DNA from: Prochlorococcus sp. AG-402-N10
Lineage (GTDB): Bacteria > Cyanobacteriota > Cyanobacteriia > PCC-6307 > Cyanobiaceae
DNA: 64,000 nt
Direction: 5' to 3'
Assembly (NCBI GenBank): GCA_003216465.1
Contig: QCIU01000001.1
Span: forward strand, 124,001 to 188,000
This document shows positions 40,185 to 49,282 of this stretch, piece by piece. The translations under genes were made by a program, and so were the position numbers. Position 1 is the stretch's first letter; each line of letters opens with the position of its first letter. The notes beneath the pieces were generated by a model. The model was not told the DNA's origin and ran no database searches. It saw only the letters and a list, made by a program, of their open reading frames with translations.

Positions 40185-43154
40185 ATGGAATCTATGAAAC
40201 AGTTTAAAAATAATAAGGTGGATCTTATAAGTAAAAATGATCCATTGGATAAAAATCGTGAATTAATAGAAGATCTTTGGGAGTCTGTATTAAGGGAGGA
40301 ATGTCCGGACGATCAAGCAAATCGTTTAATACAGCTCAAAGAATTAAGTTATAACAATCAAGTTGAAGAAGGTAATTCAAAAACTTTTAAAAAGAAAATA
40401 GTTCATATTGTTAATTCCATGAACTTAGCTGAATCTATTTCTGCAGCTAGAGCTTTCTCATTATATTTCCAATTAGTTAATATTTTAGAGCAAAGAGTTG
40501 AAGAAGATAGATATATTCAAAGCTTTACCAATCAAAACGTTAAAAAATCTCATGATAATCTTGATCCTTTTGCGCCTGCATTAGCAAGACAAAATGCTCC
40601 AGTAACATTTAGAGAATTATTTTATAGGCTTAGAAGATTAAATGTTCCTCCAGGTAAATTAGAGGAATTGTTGCAAGAAATGGATATACGCCTAGTTTTT
40701 ACTGCACATCCTACTGAGATAGTTAGACATACAATTAGGCATAAGCAAACTAGAGTTGCTAATTTACTAAAAAAAATACAAGCTGAAAAATATTTAACAA
40801 TTGAAGAAATTAAATCTCTCAAAATACAACTTAAAGAAGAAATTAGACTTTGGTGGAGAACAGATGAGCTTCATCAGTTTAAACCATCTGTAATAGATGA
40901 AGTTGATTATTCTCTTCATTATTTCCAACAAGTTCTCTTTAATGCAATGCCTCAGTTGAGAGGTAGAATTTCCTCTGCTCTTACTGAAAATTATCCAGAT
41001 GTACAAGTACCAACAGAATCTTTTTGCACTTTTGGATCTTGGGTAGGTTCTGATAGGGATGGTAATCCATCAGTAACTCCAGAAATAACTTGGAGGACAG
41101 CATGTTATCAAAGGCAATTAATGTTAGAAAGATATATTAATGCGACATCTAATCTAAGAGATCAATTAAGTGTTTCAATGCAATGGAGCCAAGTTAGCGC
41201 ATCTCTTTTGGAATCATTAGAAACAGATAGGGTTAAGTTTCCTGAAATCTATGAAGCAAGAGCCACAAGATATAGATCTGAACCTTACAGGTTAAAATTA
41301 AGTTATATTTTAGAAAAATTGAGACTAACACAAGAGAGAAATAATTTACTAGCAGAAGGGGGTTGGAAATTATCCTTAGAAAAGGAATCAGATAATAAAA
41401 ATATAGAATTAGTTGAAAAATTACATTATAAATCTGTCGATGAATTTACGTATGACCTTGAATTAATTAAAAATAGCTTGAATAGTACAGATTTAACTTG
41501 TGAGGAGGTCAATAAACTATTAACTCAAGTTCATATCTTTGGTTTTTCACTAGCAAGTTTGGATATACGTCAGGAGAGCACTAGACATAGTGATGCAATA
41601 CAAGAACTAACCAATTATCTTGATTTGTCTAAGCAATATGATCAAATGTCTGAGAAGGAGAGAATGACATGGCTAATTGATGAATTAAAAACAAAAAGGC
41701 CTTTAATTCCACTCGAAGTTAATTGGTCTAAAAGTACTGAAGAAACTTTCTCAGTCTTCAAAATGGTCAAAAGATTGCAAGAAGAATTTGGCAGCCGTAT
41801 TTGTCATTCATATGTAATTTCAATGAGCCATAGTTCTTCTGATTTACTTGAAGTGCTTCTCCTAGCAAAAGAGACAGGACTGATTGATCAAGGTTCTCAA
41901 CAATCTAAATTGCTAGTTGTTCCTCTTTTTGAAACTGTTGAAGATCTAAAAAGAGCACCGGAAGTAATGAATCAATTATTTCAATTAAATTTTTATAGAT
42001 CATTATTACCAAAAGTTGGAGAAAGTTTAAAACCTCTTCAAGAGTTGATGTTAGGTTATTCTGACAGTAATAAAGATTCAGGATTCTTATCAAGTAATTG
42101 GGAAATTCATAGAGCTCAAATAGCCCTCCAAAATCTTTCTAGTAAAAATAATATTTTTCTAAGGCTTTTTCATGGTAGAGGTGGTTCAGTAGGTAGAGGG
42201 GGAGGACCTGCTTATCAGGCAATATTGGCTCAACCAAGCGGTACTCTAAAAGGAAGAATAAAAATTACGGAACAAGGAGAGGTTTTAGCCTCTAAATATA
42301 GCCTTCCTGAACTGGCTTTATATAATCTGGAGACTGTCACTACAGCAGTAATTCAAAATAGTTTAGTTAATAATAGGCTTGATGCGACCCCAGAATGGAA
42401 TGAATTAATGACTAGGCTGGCAGAAACATCGCGAATCCACTATAGAAAATTAGTACATGAGAATCCAAATTTATTAACTTTTTTTCAAGAAGTAACTCCA
42501 ATTGAGGAAATTAGTAAGTTGCAAATATCTAGTAGACCTGCGAGAAGAAAAAAAGGGACAAAGGATTTATCGAGTTTAAGGGCAATTCCATGGGTGTTTG
42601 GATGGACCCAGAGTAGATTTCTTTTGCCAAGTTGGTTTGGAGTAGGTACTGCTTTATCTGTCGAATTAAAATCAGATCCTGAACAGCTTGAATTACTTAG
42701 AGTGCTACATCAAAGATGGCCCTTTTTTAGGATGCTCATATCTAAGGTGGAAATGACATTATCAAAAGTTGATTTGGAAGTTGCGAAATATTATGTTGAT
42801 ACTCTTGGGAGTAAAGAAAATTTAAAGTCATTCGGTGAAATTTTTGATGTTATCTCTAAAGAATATTTTCTTACTAAATCTTTAATACTTGAAATAACTG
42901 GTAAAACTAAGCTGTTAGAATCTGACAGGGACTTGAGATCATCTGTTAACTTAAGAAATAAAACAATAATTCCTTTAGGATTTTTGCAAGTTTCTCTTTT
43001 AAGAAGGCTGAGAGATCAAAAAAGACAACCTCCAATTAGCGAGCTCTTTAATGAAAGTAGTGAATCTAAAAGAGCTTATAGCCGAAGTGAACTATTAAGA
43101 GGAGCACTATTAACAATTAATGGAATAGCAGCTGGCATGCGAAATACAGGGTAA
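40185..43154 (+). CDS. ppc: phosphoenolpyruvate carboxylase
   Basis: 989 residues, full length for cyanobacteria. It fixes bicarbonate onto phosphoenolpyruvate to make oxaloacetate, feeding the branched TCA cycle. Catalytic landmarks: [18 protein letters not shown] with the catalytic His, [70 protein letters not shown] (mobile loop), and the invariant C-terminal NTG in AAGMRNTG. Two Met codons within four residues make the start uncertain by nine bases. The short gap to the next gene suggests co-transcription. Confidence 0.98.
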   Translation: MESMKQFKNNKVDLISKNDPLDKNRELIEDLWESVLREECPDDQANRLIQLKELSYNNQVEEGNSKTFKKKIVHIVNSMNLAESISAARAFSLYFQLVNILEQRVEEDRYIQSFTNQNVKKSHDNLDPFAPALARQNAPVTFRELFYRLRRLNVPPGKLEELLQEMDIRLVFTAHPTEIVRHTIRHKQTRVANLLKKIQAEKYLTIEEIKSLKIQLKEEIRLWWRTDELHQFKPSVIDEVDYSLHYFQQVLFNAMPQLRGRISSALTENYPDVQVPTESFCTFGSWVGSDRDGNPSVTPEITWRTACYQRQLMLERYINATSNLRDQLSVSMQWSQVSASLLESLETDRVKFPEIYEARATRYRSEPYRLKLSYILEKLRLTQERNNLLAEGGWKLSLEKESDNKNIELVEKLHYKSVDEFTYDLELIKNSLNSTDLTCEEVNKLLTQVHIFGFSLASLDIRQESTRHSDAIQELTNYLDLSKQYDQMSEKERMTWLIDELKTKRPLIPLEVNWSKSTEETFSVFKMVKRLQEEFGSRICHSYVISMSHSSSDLLEVLLLAKETGLIDQGSQQSKLLVVPLFETVEDLKRAPEVMNQLFQLNFYRSLLPKVGESLKPLQELMLGYSDSNKDSGFLSSNWEIHRAQIALQNLSSKNNIFLRLFHGRGGSVGRGGGPAYQAILAQPSGTLKGRIKITEQGEVLASKYSLPELALYNLETVTTAVIQNSLVNNRLDATPEWNELMTRLAETSRIHYRKLVHENPNLLTFFQEVTPIEEISKLQISSRPARRKKGTKDLSSLRAIPWVFGWTQSRFLLPSWFGVGTALSVELKSDPEQLELLRVLHQRWPFFRMLISKVEMTLSKVDLEVAKYYVDTLGSKENLKSFGEIFDVISKEYFLTKSLILEITGKTKLLESDRDLRSSVNLRNKTIIPLGFLQVSLLRRLRDQKRQPPISELFNESSESKRAYSRSELLRGALLTINGIAAGMRNTG

Positions 43155-43157
43155 TCA

Positions 43158-43604
43158 TTGCAATATTTTTCAATAAAAAAACTGATTTTACCAGATGGCT
43201 TTTTTGTAAGTTCTTCTCAAGTGCCATCTCCTAAGGATTTAAATAAACTCTTAGTAAGCTGTGGTTGTGAGGCATTCCCTCTGCAAAAGTTATCATTAGC
43301 TATACAAAAAAGTAATTTTTTTTTCACCATCCAAAAAAAGTTCAAGAGCAAGCTTTATGGTTTTGTAAGAGTTACTTCAGATAAGGGTCTGAATGCTAAC
43401 TTATGGAATTTAAGCGCTGATGTTGGAAATAACCAAAATCTGTTTTACTCAGTATTGCTTCAAGCAACTCTTGAAAAAATTAATAGGGAAATGCCAGGAT
43501 GTAGCATTTCTGTTCAAGCTCCAGTATCTTCTTTTGAAAGTTTAGAAAAAAGTGGTTTTATAATAGATCCAAATGGAATAAGAGTCATGGGTTATAAACT
43601 TTAA
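43158..43604 (+). CDS. GNAT-like acetyltransferase-fold protein
   Basis: 148 residues from a TTG start, 3 bases after the ppc stop. The second half has the GNAT layout: a beta strand LYGFVRVTSD, then NANLWNLSADVG, a helix with LFYSVLLQATLEKINREMPG, a strand SISVQAPV, and SSFESLEKSGFIIDPNGIRVMGYKL with the typical bent C-terminal strand. The acetyl-CoA pyrophosphate loop (Q/R-x-x-G-x-G/A) is not obvious, so catalytic activity is uncertain. The substrate is unknown. Confidence 0.65.
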   Translation: MQYFSIKKLILPDGFFVSSSQVPSPKDLNKLLVSCGCEAFPLQKLSLAIQKSNFFFTIQKKFKSKLYGFVRVTSDKGLNANLWNLSADVGNNQNLFYSVLLQATLEKINREMPGCSISVQAPVSSFESLEKSGFIIDPNGIRVMGYKL

Positions 43605-43615
43605 ATTTTTTATTA

Positions 43616-43689
43616 CGAGCATGGAGGGAATCGAACCCCCGACTCTCAGAACCGGAATCTGATGCTCTATCCAACTGAGCTACATGCCC
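43616..43689 (-). tRNA. tRNA-Arg, anticodon CCG
   Basis: A 74-base cloverleaf on the minus strand. Acceptor GGGCATG pairs with CATGCTC (one G-U), the anticodon stem TCAGA/TCTGA encloses TTCCGGT with anticodon CCG, and the T arm holds GGGGGTTCGATTCCC. The discriminator is G; CCA is not encoded. It reads CGG. recF begins on the other strand about 70 bases past its 5' end. Confidence 0.96.
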
Positions 43690-43756
43690 TTAACTTTTCA
43701 ATTTCTTTAAGGAAAATCTAAATATCTTAAATTTAGCTAATTTAATTAAGGAGTGC

Positions 43757-44860
43757 ATAAAAAAAATTTTCTTAAATAACTTAAAAATAAATAATTTTCG
43801 AAACCATAAAAGTTTTGAAATTAACCTGAAGGAGCAAAGAATTATTGTTCTTGGATCAAATGGTATTGGTAAATCTAATTTACTTGAGTCTGTTGAATTC
43901 CTCAGTCAATTGAAGTCTAGTAGAGCAATAAATGATAAAGATTTAATTGAAAATGATAGTGATGTGGCTATTATTTTTGGTCAAATTGATTTTGCAGATG
44001 ATTTGAAAGTAAATTTATTTAGGAAAGGAGCAAAAAAAATCTATGTAAATGAATCTTTACTGAAAAAACAGAGTGACTTAAAAAATTATATCCGGAGTGT
44101 ATGTTTTTGTTCAAATGATATCAATATTGTAAGAAGTGAACCTGGCTATAGAAGGACATGGATTGATAAAGTTGTATCACAGCTTGAGCCAGTATATGTA
44201 GAGTTGATTCATAGATTTAATAGACTTTTAAAACAAAGAAGCCATTTTTGGCGTTCACAAAGCTTTCAAAAAGGTCAATATTCAGAAATTATTGAAAGTT
44301 TTGATATCCAGATGTCGTTAATTAGTACAAGAATTTTTAGACGTAGAAGGAGAGCAATATCTAAAATAAGCCCATATGTTAAATATTGGCATAATCACTT
44401 AAGTAAATCTGAAGAAAAAATTGGTATAAATTATCTTTCTGGTTTAGAGAATTTAGAACAAGAACAAGAACAAGAAGAAGAAGTTATTATTAAGAAAATT
44501 AAAGAACAATTATTGAAGCAGAGATCAACAGAAGCATTGACTGGCAGATGTAATTTTGGCCCTCATCGTGATGATCTCGAATTTCTGATTAATAATATTT
44601 CAATAAGAAAATATGGTTCATCTGGTCAGCAAAGGACTTTTATATTGGCTCTTAAGATGGCTGAACTCGACTTTTTGCGTAGTACTTTAAAAGTACCACC
44701 CCTACTTATATTGGATGATGTCCTAGCAGAATTGGATATAACAAGGCAAAATATGTTATTAAATTCAGTAGGAAAAGATAGTCAATGCTTCATAAGTGCG
44801 ACTCATTTAGATAAGTTAAATCAATCTTTTTTAGGCTCTTCGCAAATGATTTACTTATAA
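43757..44860 (+). CDS. recF: DNA replication and repair protein RecF
   Basis: RecF loads RecA at gaps with RecO and RecR. The coding frame reaches well upstream of its first ATG (43910): codons there encode LKINNFRNHKSFEINL and GSNGIGKSNLLESVEFL, the RecF N-terminus and Walker A loop. Further on are RSEPGYRRTWIDK, TGRCNFGPHRDDLEF, the signature YGSSGQQRT and Walker B LLILDDVLAELD. Between the in-frame TAA at 43691 and the conserved core there is no ATG, GTG or TTG; I place the start at ATA 43757, just after AAGGAG. ATT 43766 is an alternative; an indel in the eight-A run also fits. Confidence 0.85.
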   Translation: MKKIFLNNLKINNFRNHKSFEINLKEQRIIVLGSNGIGKSNLLESVEFLSQLKSSRAINDKDLIENDSDVAIIFGQIDFADDLKVNLFRKGAKKIYVNESLLKKQSDLKNYIRSVCFCSNDINIVRSEPGYRRTWIDKVVSQLEPVYVELIHRFNRLLKQRSHFWRSQSFQKGQYSEIIESFDIQMSLISTRIFRRRRRAISKISPYVKYWHNHLSKSEEKIGINYLSGLENLEQEQEQEEEVIIKKIKEQLLKQRSTEALTGRCNFGPHRDDLEFLINNISIRKYGSSGQQRTFILALKMAELDFLRSTLKVPPLLILDDVLAELDITRQNMLLNSVGKDSQCFISATHLDKLNQSFLGSSQMIYL

Positions 44861-44913
44861 TTTCAAGAAGTTGCAATTCTCTAGCAAATCTATTAATCCG
44901 ATAAATTTAAGTA

Positions 44914-45348
44914 ATGGAAACCCCAAGAAAAAATCATCCCTTAAAAGTACTCAATAATGAAAAGGAATCAATATACAAAAGTAAGCATTTATTGTTAGAG
45001 CTTTATAGATGTGATTACGAAAAATTAAATGATGAATCTTTTTTACGTTGCAAATTAAATAATGCCGCTAAATTAGCCAATGCAAGAGTTTTGAATTTAA
45101 TCAGTAATAAATTTGAACCGCAGGGAGTTACAGCAATTGCTTTACTTGCTGAATCTCATATTTCAATACATACATGGCCTGAATCATATTATTCTGCAAT
45201 TGATATTTTCACATGTGGTCAAAATATGAAGCCAAAATTAGCTTGTAAATACTTAATTGAAGCTTTAATGGCTGAAGAACATCTCTTGCGAATTATTAAT
45301 AGAAATCCACCAATATCGATTAAACATAAAATAAGAAAAATAGTTTAA
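44914..45348 (+). CDS. speD: S-adenosylmethionine decarboxylase proenzyme
   Basis: 144 residues. It supplies the aminopropyl donor for spermidine. The motif LAESHISIHTWPE contains the self-cleavage site: Ser81, after Glu80, becomes the pyruvoyl group. His86 and Cys101 (FTCG) match the processing and catalytic residues. It is the short bacterial type I form. It follows recF by 53 bases and converges on larE with 4 bases between. Confidence 0.96.
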   Translation: METPRKNHPLKVLNNEKESIYKSKHLLLELYRCDYEKLNDESFLRCKLNNAAKLANARVLNLISNKFEPQGVTAIALLAESHISIHTWPESYYSAIDIFTCGQNMKPKLACKYLIEALMAEEHLLRIINRNPPISIKHKIRKIV

Positions 45349-45352
45349 GTTT

Positions 45353-46183
45353 TCAGTTTTCTCGATTTAACTTGCCGCTGATCAAGCCTTCAAGATCTAA
45401 ACTTGTGCAATTAAATCCTATATGAGAGAAATAGTTAACTAATTCATTTAAATCAAATTTTTTTAAAAATATTTTTAATTCCTCTTTCGGAATTTCTATT
45501 CTTGCTGTTGAACCTTGGCATCTAACTCTAACTTCTGAGATGTTTCTTTGTTTTATGTATTCTTCAGCTTTTTCTACCATTTTTAGCCTTTCACTTGTTA
45601 TGGATTGGCCATAGGGAAATCTGGATGATAAACAAGGTTGTGCAGGTTTATCCCACCAAGGAAAACCTAATGCTCTTGATACATCTCTGATATCTTTTTT
45701 TGAAAATTCAAATTTTGCTAAAGGTGAAATCACTCCTGCTTCTTTGGCTGCTTTAATCCCTGGCCTAAAATCTTTTAGGTCATCTAAATTTACTCCATCA
45801 AATATAGTTTTGTAATTAATTTTTTTAGCTAAATATGTGGTGTGTTTGTGTAACTCTTGTTTGCATGCAAAACATCTATCTTTGGGATTTTTGCTATATC
45901 CTGTTTGATCTAATTCTGAGGTCTCTACTTCTAAATGTTGAATCCCAATCCACTGCGCTTGGCTTCTTGCCTCCTTAAGCAGTGTACTAGTTAATGCAGG
46001 TGAAACGCCAGTAATCGCTATTGCTTTTTTACCCAATTGCTCAAAGGCTAAAGAGACTACCAATGTGCTATCCACTCCTCCAGAGTAAGCAATACAAACA
46101 CTATTCATAGTTTTGATATAACTTCTCATTTCTCCAAGTTTTTTATTTTGTTCATCAGAGAGAATTTCCAGTTGATTGAACAT
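45353..46183 (-). CDS. larE: LarE-type ATP-dependent PP-loop sulfurtransferase
   Basis: 276 residues (TIGR00268-like). The PP-loop is AYSGGVDSTL (32-41). LarE adenylates and thiolates the nicotinic-acid-derived precursor of the nickel-pincer cofactor of lactate racemase. Cys104 and Cys107 (RCFAC) plus Cys184 (QPCLSSRFP) are the three cysteines of the [4Fe-4S]-using LarE class rather than the single-cysteine sacrificial type (inference). There is no larA, larB or larC in the window. It starts at ATG 46183. Confidence 0.85.
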   Translation of the reverse strand: MFNQLEILSDEQNKKLGEMRSYIKTMNSVCIAYSGGVDSTLVVSLAFEQLGKKAIAITGVSPALTSTLLKEARSQAQWIGIQHLEVETSELDQTGYSKNPKDRCFACKQELHKHTTYLAKKINYKTIFDGVNLDDLKDFRPGIKAAKEAGVISPLAKFEFSKKDIRDVSRALGFPWWDKPAQPCLSSRFPYGQSITSERLKMVEKAEEYIKQRNISEVRVRCQGSTARIEIPKEELKIFLKKFDLNELVNYFSHIGFNCTSLDLEGLISGKLNREN

Positions 46184-46291
46184 AATAATTTCTTTAAAAT
46201 GAAAGTAACATACAAATAAGTTAAATTTATTATTAAATTATCAATAATATTCTTAACTATATCTTAAATTTAATTTATTAAACTTTTTCAA

Positions 46292-47452
46292 TTGGCAAAT
46301 ACTAGTAAAAATAGAGGTGTTGGAATTGTTACTGCAAGTGACAGTCAAGAGAGATCAAAGGGACAATTACATATTTATGATGGAGAAGGGAAAGGAAAAA
46401 GTCAGGCAGCACTAGGAGTAGTTCTAAGGACAATAGGGTTAGGAATTTGTGAAAAAAGGCAGTCCAGAGTATTGTTGCTTAGATTTTTGAAAGGTCCGGA
46501 GAGGTCATATGACGAAGACTCTGCAATAGAGGCATTACAGAGAGGCTTCCCTCATTTAATTGACCATGTAAGGACAGGGAGATCAGAATTCTTTAATGCT
46601 GATCAAGTTACAAAATCTGATATAACAGAAGCTGAGAGGGGATGGAATATAGCTAAAGGAGCAATAGCTAGCTCTCTATATTCCGTATTAGTACTTGATG
46701 AACTAAATCCGGTTTTAGATTTAGCGATGCTTGATATTGAGGACGTGGTAAATTCTCTTCAGAATCGACCTGAAGATTTGGAAATTATTATTACGGGAAG
46801 AGCAGCTCCTTCTTCACTTATACAAATATCTCAACTCCATTCTGAGATGAGACCTCGTTTGAGAGGGGATTTACATAATTCTGATAGTCCAACTAAAAAT
46901 TATGGTGGAATTGAAGTTTATACTGGGGAAGGAAAAGGTAAATCCACTAGTGCACTTGGTAAGGCTCTTCAAGCTATTGGTAAAGGAATATCTCAAGATA
47001 AAAGTCATAGAGTTTTAATACTTCAATGGCTTAAGGGAGGTAATGGTTATACAGAAGATGCTGCTATTGAAGCTTTGAGAGACAGCTATCCTCATTTAGT
47101 GGATCATTTACGCTCTGGAAGGGATGCAATAGTATGGAGAGGCCAGCAACAGCCAATTGATTATGTTGAAGCTGAGAGGGCTTGGGAAATTGCTAAAGCG
47201 GCTATTCTTAGTGGTTTATATAAGACTATTATATTGGATGAATTAAATCCAACTGTGGATCTAGAACTTTTGCCTGTTGAATCTATATATCAAACACTCT
47301 TAAAAAAACCAGCAGATACAGAAGTTGTTATTACTGGAAGATGTAAAAATGAACCTTCATATTTTGAATTGGCAGACGTATACTCTGAAATGGTCTGTCA
47401 TAAGCATTATGCGAATGTTGGAGTTGATTTAAAAAGAGGAGTGGATTATTAA
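46292..47452 (+). CDS. cobO: tandem-domain cob(I)yrinic acid a,c-diamide adenosyltransferase (CobO-like)
   Basis: 386 residues from a TTG start, about twice the size of a normal CobO. Domain 1 (about 24-190) and domain 2 (about 205-384) repeat the same pattern: Walker A GEGKGKS at 31-37 and 212-218, F/LKG, EDxAIEAL, PHLIDHVRTGR / PHLVDHLRSGR, LDELNP at 135-140 and 315-320, and ITGR. Both look intact. CobO transfers 5'-deoxyadenosine to cobalt of corrinoids. A neighbouring duplication within the gene is the likely origin. It may act as a fused dimer. Confidence 0.9.
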   Translation: MANTSKNRGVGIVTASDSQERSKGQLHIYDGEGKGKSQAALGVVLRTIGLGICEKRQSRVLLLRFLKGPERSYDEDSAIEALQRGFPHLIDHVRTGRSEFFNADQVTKSDITEAERGWNIAKGAIASSLYSVLVLDELNPVLDLAMLDIEDVVNSLQNRPEDLEIIITGRAAPSSLIQISQLHSEMRPRLRGDLHNSDSPTKNYGGIEVYTGEGKGKSTSALGKALQAIGKGISQDKSHRVLILQWLKGGNGYTEDAAIEALRDSYPHLVDHLRSGRDAIVWRGQQQPIDYVEAERAWEIAKAAILSGLYKTIILDELNPTVDLELLPVESIYQTLLKKPADTEVVITGRCKNEPSYFELADVYSEMVCHKHYANVGVDLKRGVDY

Positions 47453-47466
47453 ATTACTTTAGATAA

Positions 47467-48615
47467 TTATTTAATTTTTATTTGATTGATTCTTTCAATT
47501 CCGCCTTCTATCGATTTTGAAGGAATTTTAAATTGCATCAAAATCTTGGATGCTTTTTCTGAACGTTTGCCTAGTTGGCATAATGTAAAAACTTCTTTAC
47601 CTAAACTTTCTTTCTTTATAAAATCTAATTGAGATTTTTTTTCTAAATTGTTGAGGGGAATTGATATAGAACCTTTAAGAGAGAATTTGTTAAATTCATC
47701 ATCTTCTCTAACATCAATAAGAAGTATTTTGTTGAATTTTGCTTTATATAATGAATTAAATTCGTTGGCATTAATTTTCTTAATCTCAACATTTTCTGAA
47801 CATTGGAAGTCTTTATAAAAATTTTTAAATTGAGTTAAATTTCTAATTTTTTTGTTTGACTTTTCAGCTTTTAGATTTAATTTTTTTATATTCATAGTTA
47901 ATAAATTAAAAATCATAATCTTCCCATCAAGAATTTTTCCTTTTTTTAGAATAATTTTTACTATCTCATTTACTTGTAAAACTCCTATAAGACCAGTTGT
48001 AACTCCTATTACTCCAAAATCTTCACAGCTAGGGATATTATTTTTTGAGGGAGATTCTGGTAGTAAGTCTCTTAAATTAGGACTATTTTTATTAAGATTA
48101 AAAACACTTATTTGTCCTTCAAAGCCTTGAACACTTCCAAAAACTAAAGATTTATTAAGTATTAGACAAGCATCATTTATTAAATATCGAGTGCCAAAGT
48201 TATCTGAGCAATCACACACAACATCAAATTCTCGAATGATTTCAAGAATATTATCTGAGTTAATTCTTTCCTGATATGTTTTTATCTTTGTGTTTGGATT
48301 AAATCTTTTAATTCTTTCTCGGGCAGAATCAATTTTTAAATTACCGATCGTGTTTGTTTCATGGATGATTTGTCTCTGAAGATTAGACTTTTCAACTTGA
48401 TCATTATCAACTATCCCAATTTTTCCAATTCCTGCAGCTGCAAGATAAAGCAAAGCTGAGGAGCCTAGACCACCAGCTCCAATACAGACTACCGAACTTT
48501 TTTTAAGTTTTAGTTGCCCTGTAATTCCTATTTCTTCCAATGTTAAATGCTTTCTGTATCTTTCTTGTTCATCTACAGTTAAGAAATCAGATTTAATATC
48601 AGCTGATATTTCCAT
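47467..48615 (-). CDS. moeB: ThiF/MoeB-family adenylyltransferase with rhodanese domain
   Basis: 382 residues. The E1-like domain (about 18-245) has the nucleotide motif GAGGLGSSALLYLAAAGIG, DNDQVEKSNLQRQ, and CEDFGVIG with the usual active-site Cys. A C-terminal rhodanese domain (about 285-382) has the CQLGKRSEKAS loop with a catalytic Cys. Such fusions (MoeZ-like) activate and sulfurate MoaD- or ThiS-type carriers for molybdopterin, thiamine or cysteine synthesis. The two CxxC zinc pairs typical of MoeB are not visible. Assignment between MoeB and ThiF subtypes is uncertain. Confidence 0.88.
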   Translation of the reverse strand: MEISADIKSDFLTVDEQERYRKHLTLEEIGITGQLKLKKSSVVCIGAGGLGSSALLYLAAAGIGKIGIVDNDQVEKSNLQRQIIHETNTIGNLKIDSARERIKRFNPNTKIKTYQERINSDNILEIIREFDVVCDCSDNFGTRYLINDACLILNKSLVFGSVQGFEGQISVFNLNKNSPNLRDLLPESPSKNNIPSCEDFGVIGVTTGLIGVLQVNEIVKIILKKGKILDGKIMIFNLLTMNIKKLNLKAEKSNKKIRNLTQFKNFYKDFQCSENVEIKKINANEFNSLYKAKFNKILLIDVREDDEFNKFSLKGSISIPLNNLEKKSQLDFIKKESLGKEVFTLCQLGKRSEKASKILMQFKIPSKSIEGGIERINQIKIK

Positions 48616-48846
48616 TATTTAATTTCAAAAAATAATATATGAAAATATAATAATTTAAATAATAAATTTAGCCTTTTAATTTTTTATTTTTGATTAAGTT
48701 TTTTAATGTTTTTTGTTAGAACAAGGTAATATTGTGAAGTTTTTGTAAACCTAATTTAACGTTAAATATCTTTGAATTTCATTTATATCAATACATCTTA
48801 AAAAATACAAAATGTTTCGGTTCGGAATTATGCATAACAAAAAGGT

Positions 48847-48897
48847 AGTCAACAGACAATTTTTCCGATACTGTCTGGTTCATATATTAAGTTGACT
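48847..48897. repeat. nested inverted repeat upstream of the CAAD gene
   Basis: Outer arms AGTCAAC (48847-48853) and GTTGACT (48891-48897) enclose inner arms CAGACA (48853-48858) and TGTCTG (48872-48877). The set ends 6 bases before the chosen ATG, so it could fold in the 5' UTR and control translation, or act as an operator. The 288-base region between the moeB-like start and this ATG holds no other clear feature. Confidence 0.5.
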
Positions 48898-48903
48898 GAA
48901 TTC

Positions 48904-49269
48904 ATGAGTGATAACACTCCTGAGTCAAATCAAGACTCCGGCTCCGATACCAACTCAGAAACTAAAAGCTTTTCAGAAAAGTATTCTGATGTAATGGGAA
49001 AAATTAATGAAACCCTTGGAAATGTCGATTGGACCCAAATGGGGAAATATGGAAAAGCAGCTGGGATTATAGCTGTTGTCGTTATCGCTCAGATAATAAT
49101 TAAAGTTGTTATCGACACGATTAATTTTTTCCCAATTCTTCCAGGATTGTTAGAACTATTAGGTGTAGTAGTAGTAGGTCAATGGAGTTGGCAGAATCTT
49201 CGCACGAGTGAGAATCGGGAAGCAGTACTAGACAAGGTTCAAAATCTTAAAAAAACATATTTAGGGTAA
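48904..49269 (+). CDS. CAAD-domain (CURT1-like) membrane protein
   Basis: 121 residues from ATG 48904; an upstream TTG would add four. The N-terminal 30 residues are acidic and Ser/Asn-rich; an amphipathic helix KYSDVMGKINETLGNVDWTQMGKYG precedes two membrane segments (about 52-72 and 75-92), the second ending GVVVVGQWSWQNL. A C-terminal amphipathic helix closes the protein. This is the layout of the cyanobacterial alanyl-tRNA synthetase appended domain / CurT family, which bends thylakoid membranes. Convergent with the fructosamine-kinase-like gene. Confidence 0.85.
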   Translation: MSDNTPESNQDSGSDTNSETKSFSEKYSDVMGKINETLGNVDWTQMGKYGKAAGIIAVVVIAQIIIKVVIDTINFFPILPGLLELLGVVVVGQWSWQNLRTSENREAVLDKVQNLKKTYLG

Positions 49270-49282
49270 ACTAAGAGCAACA

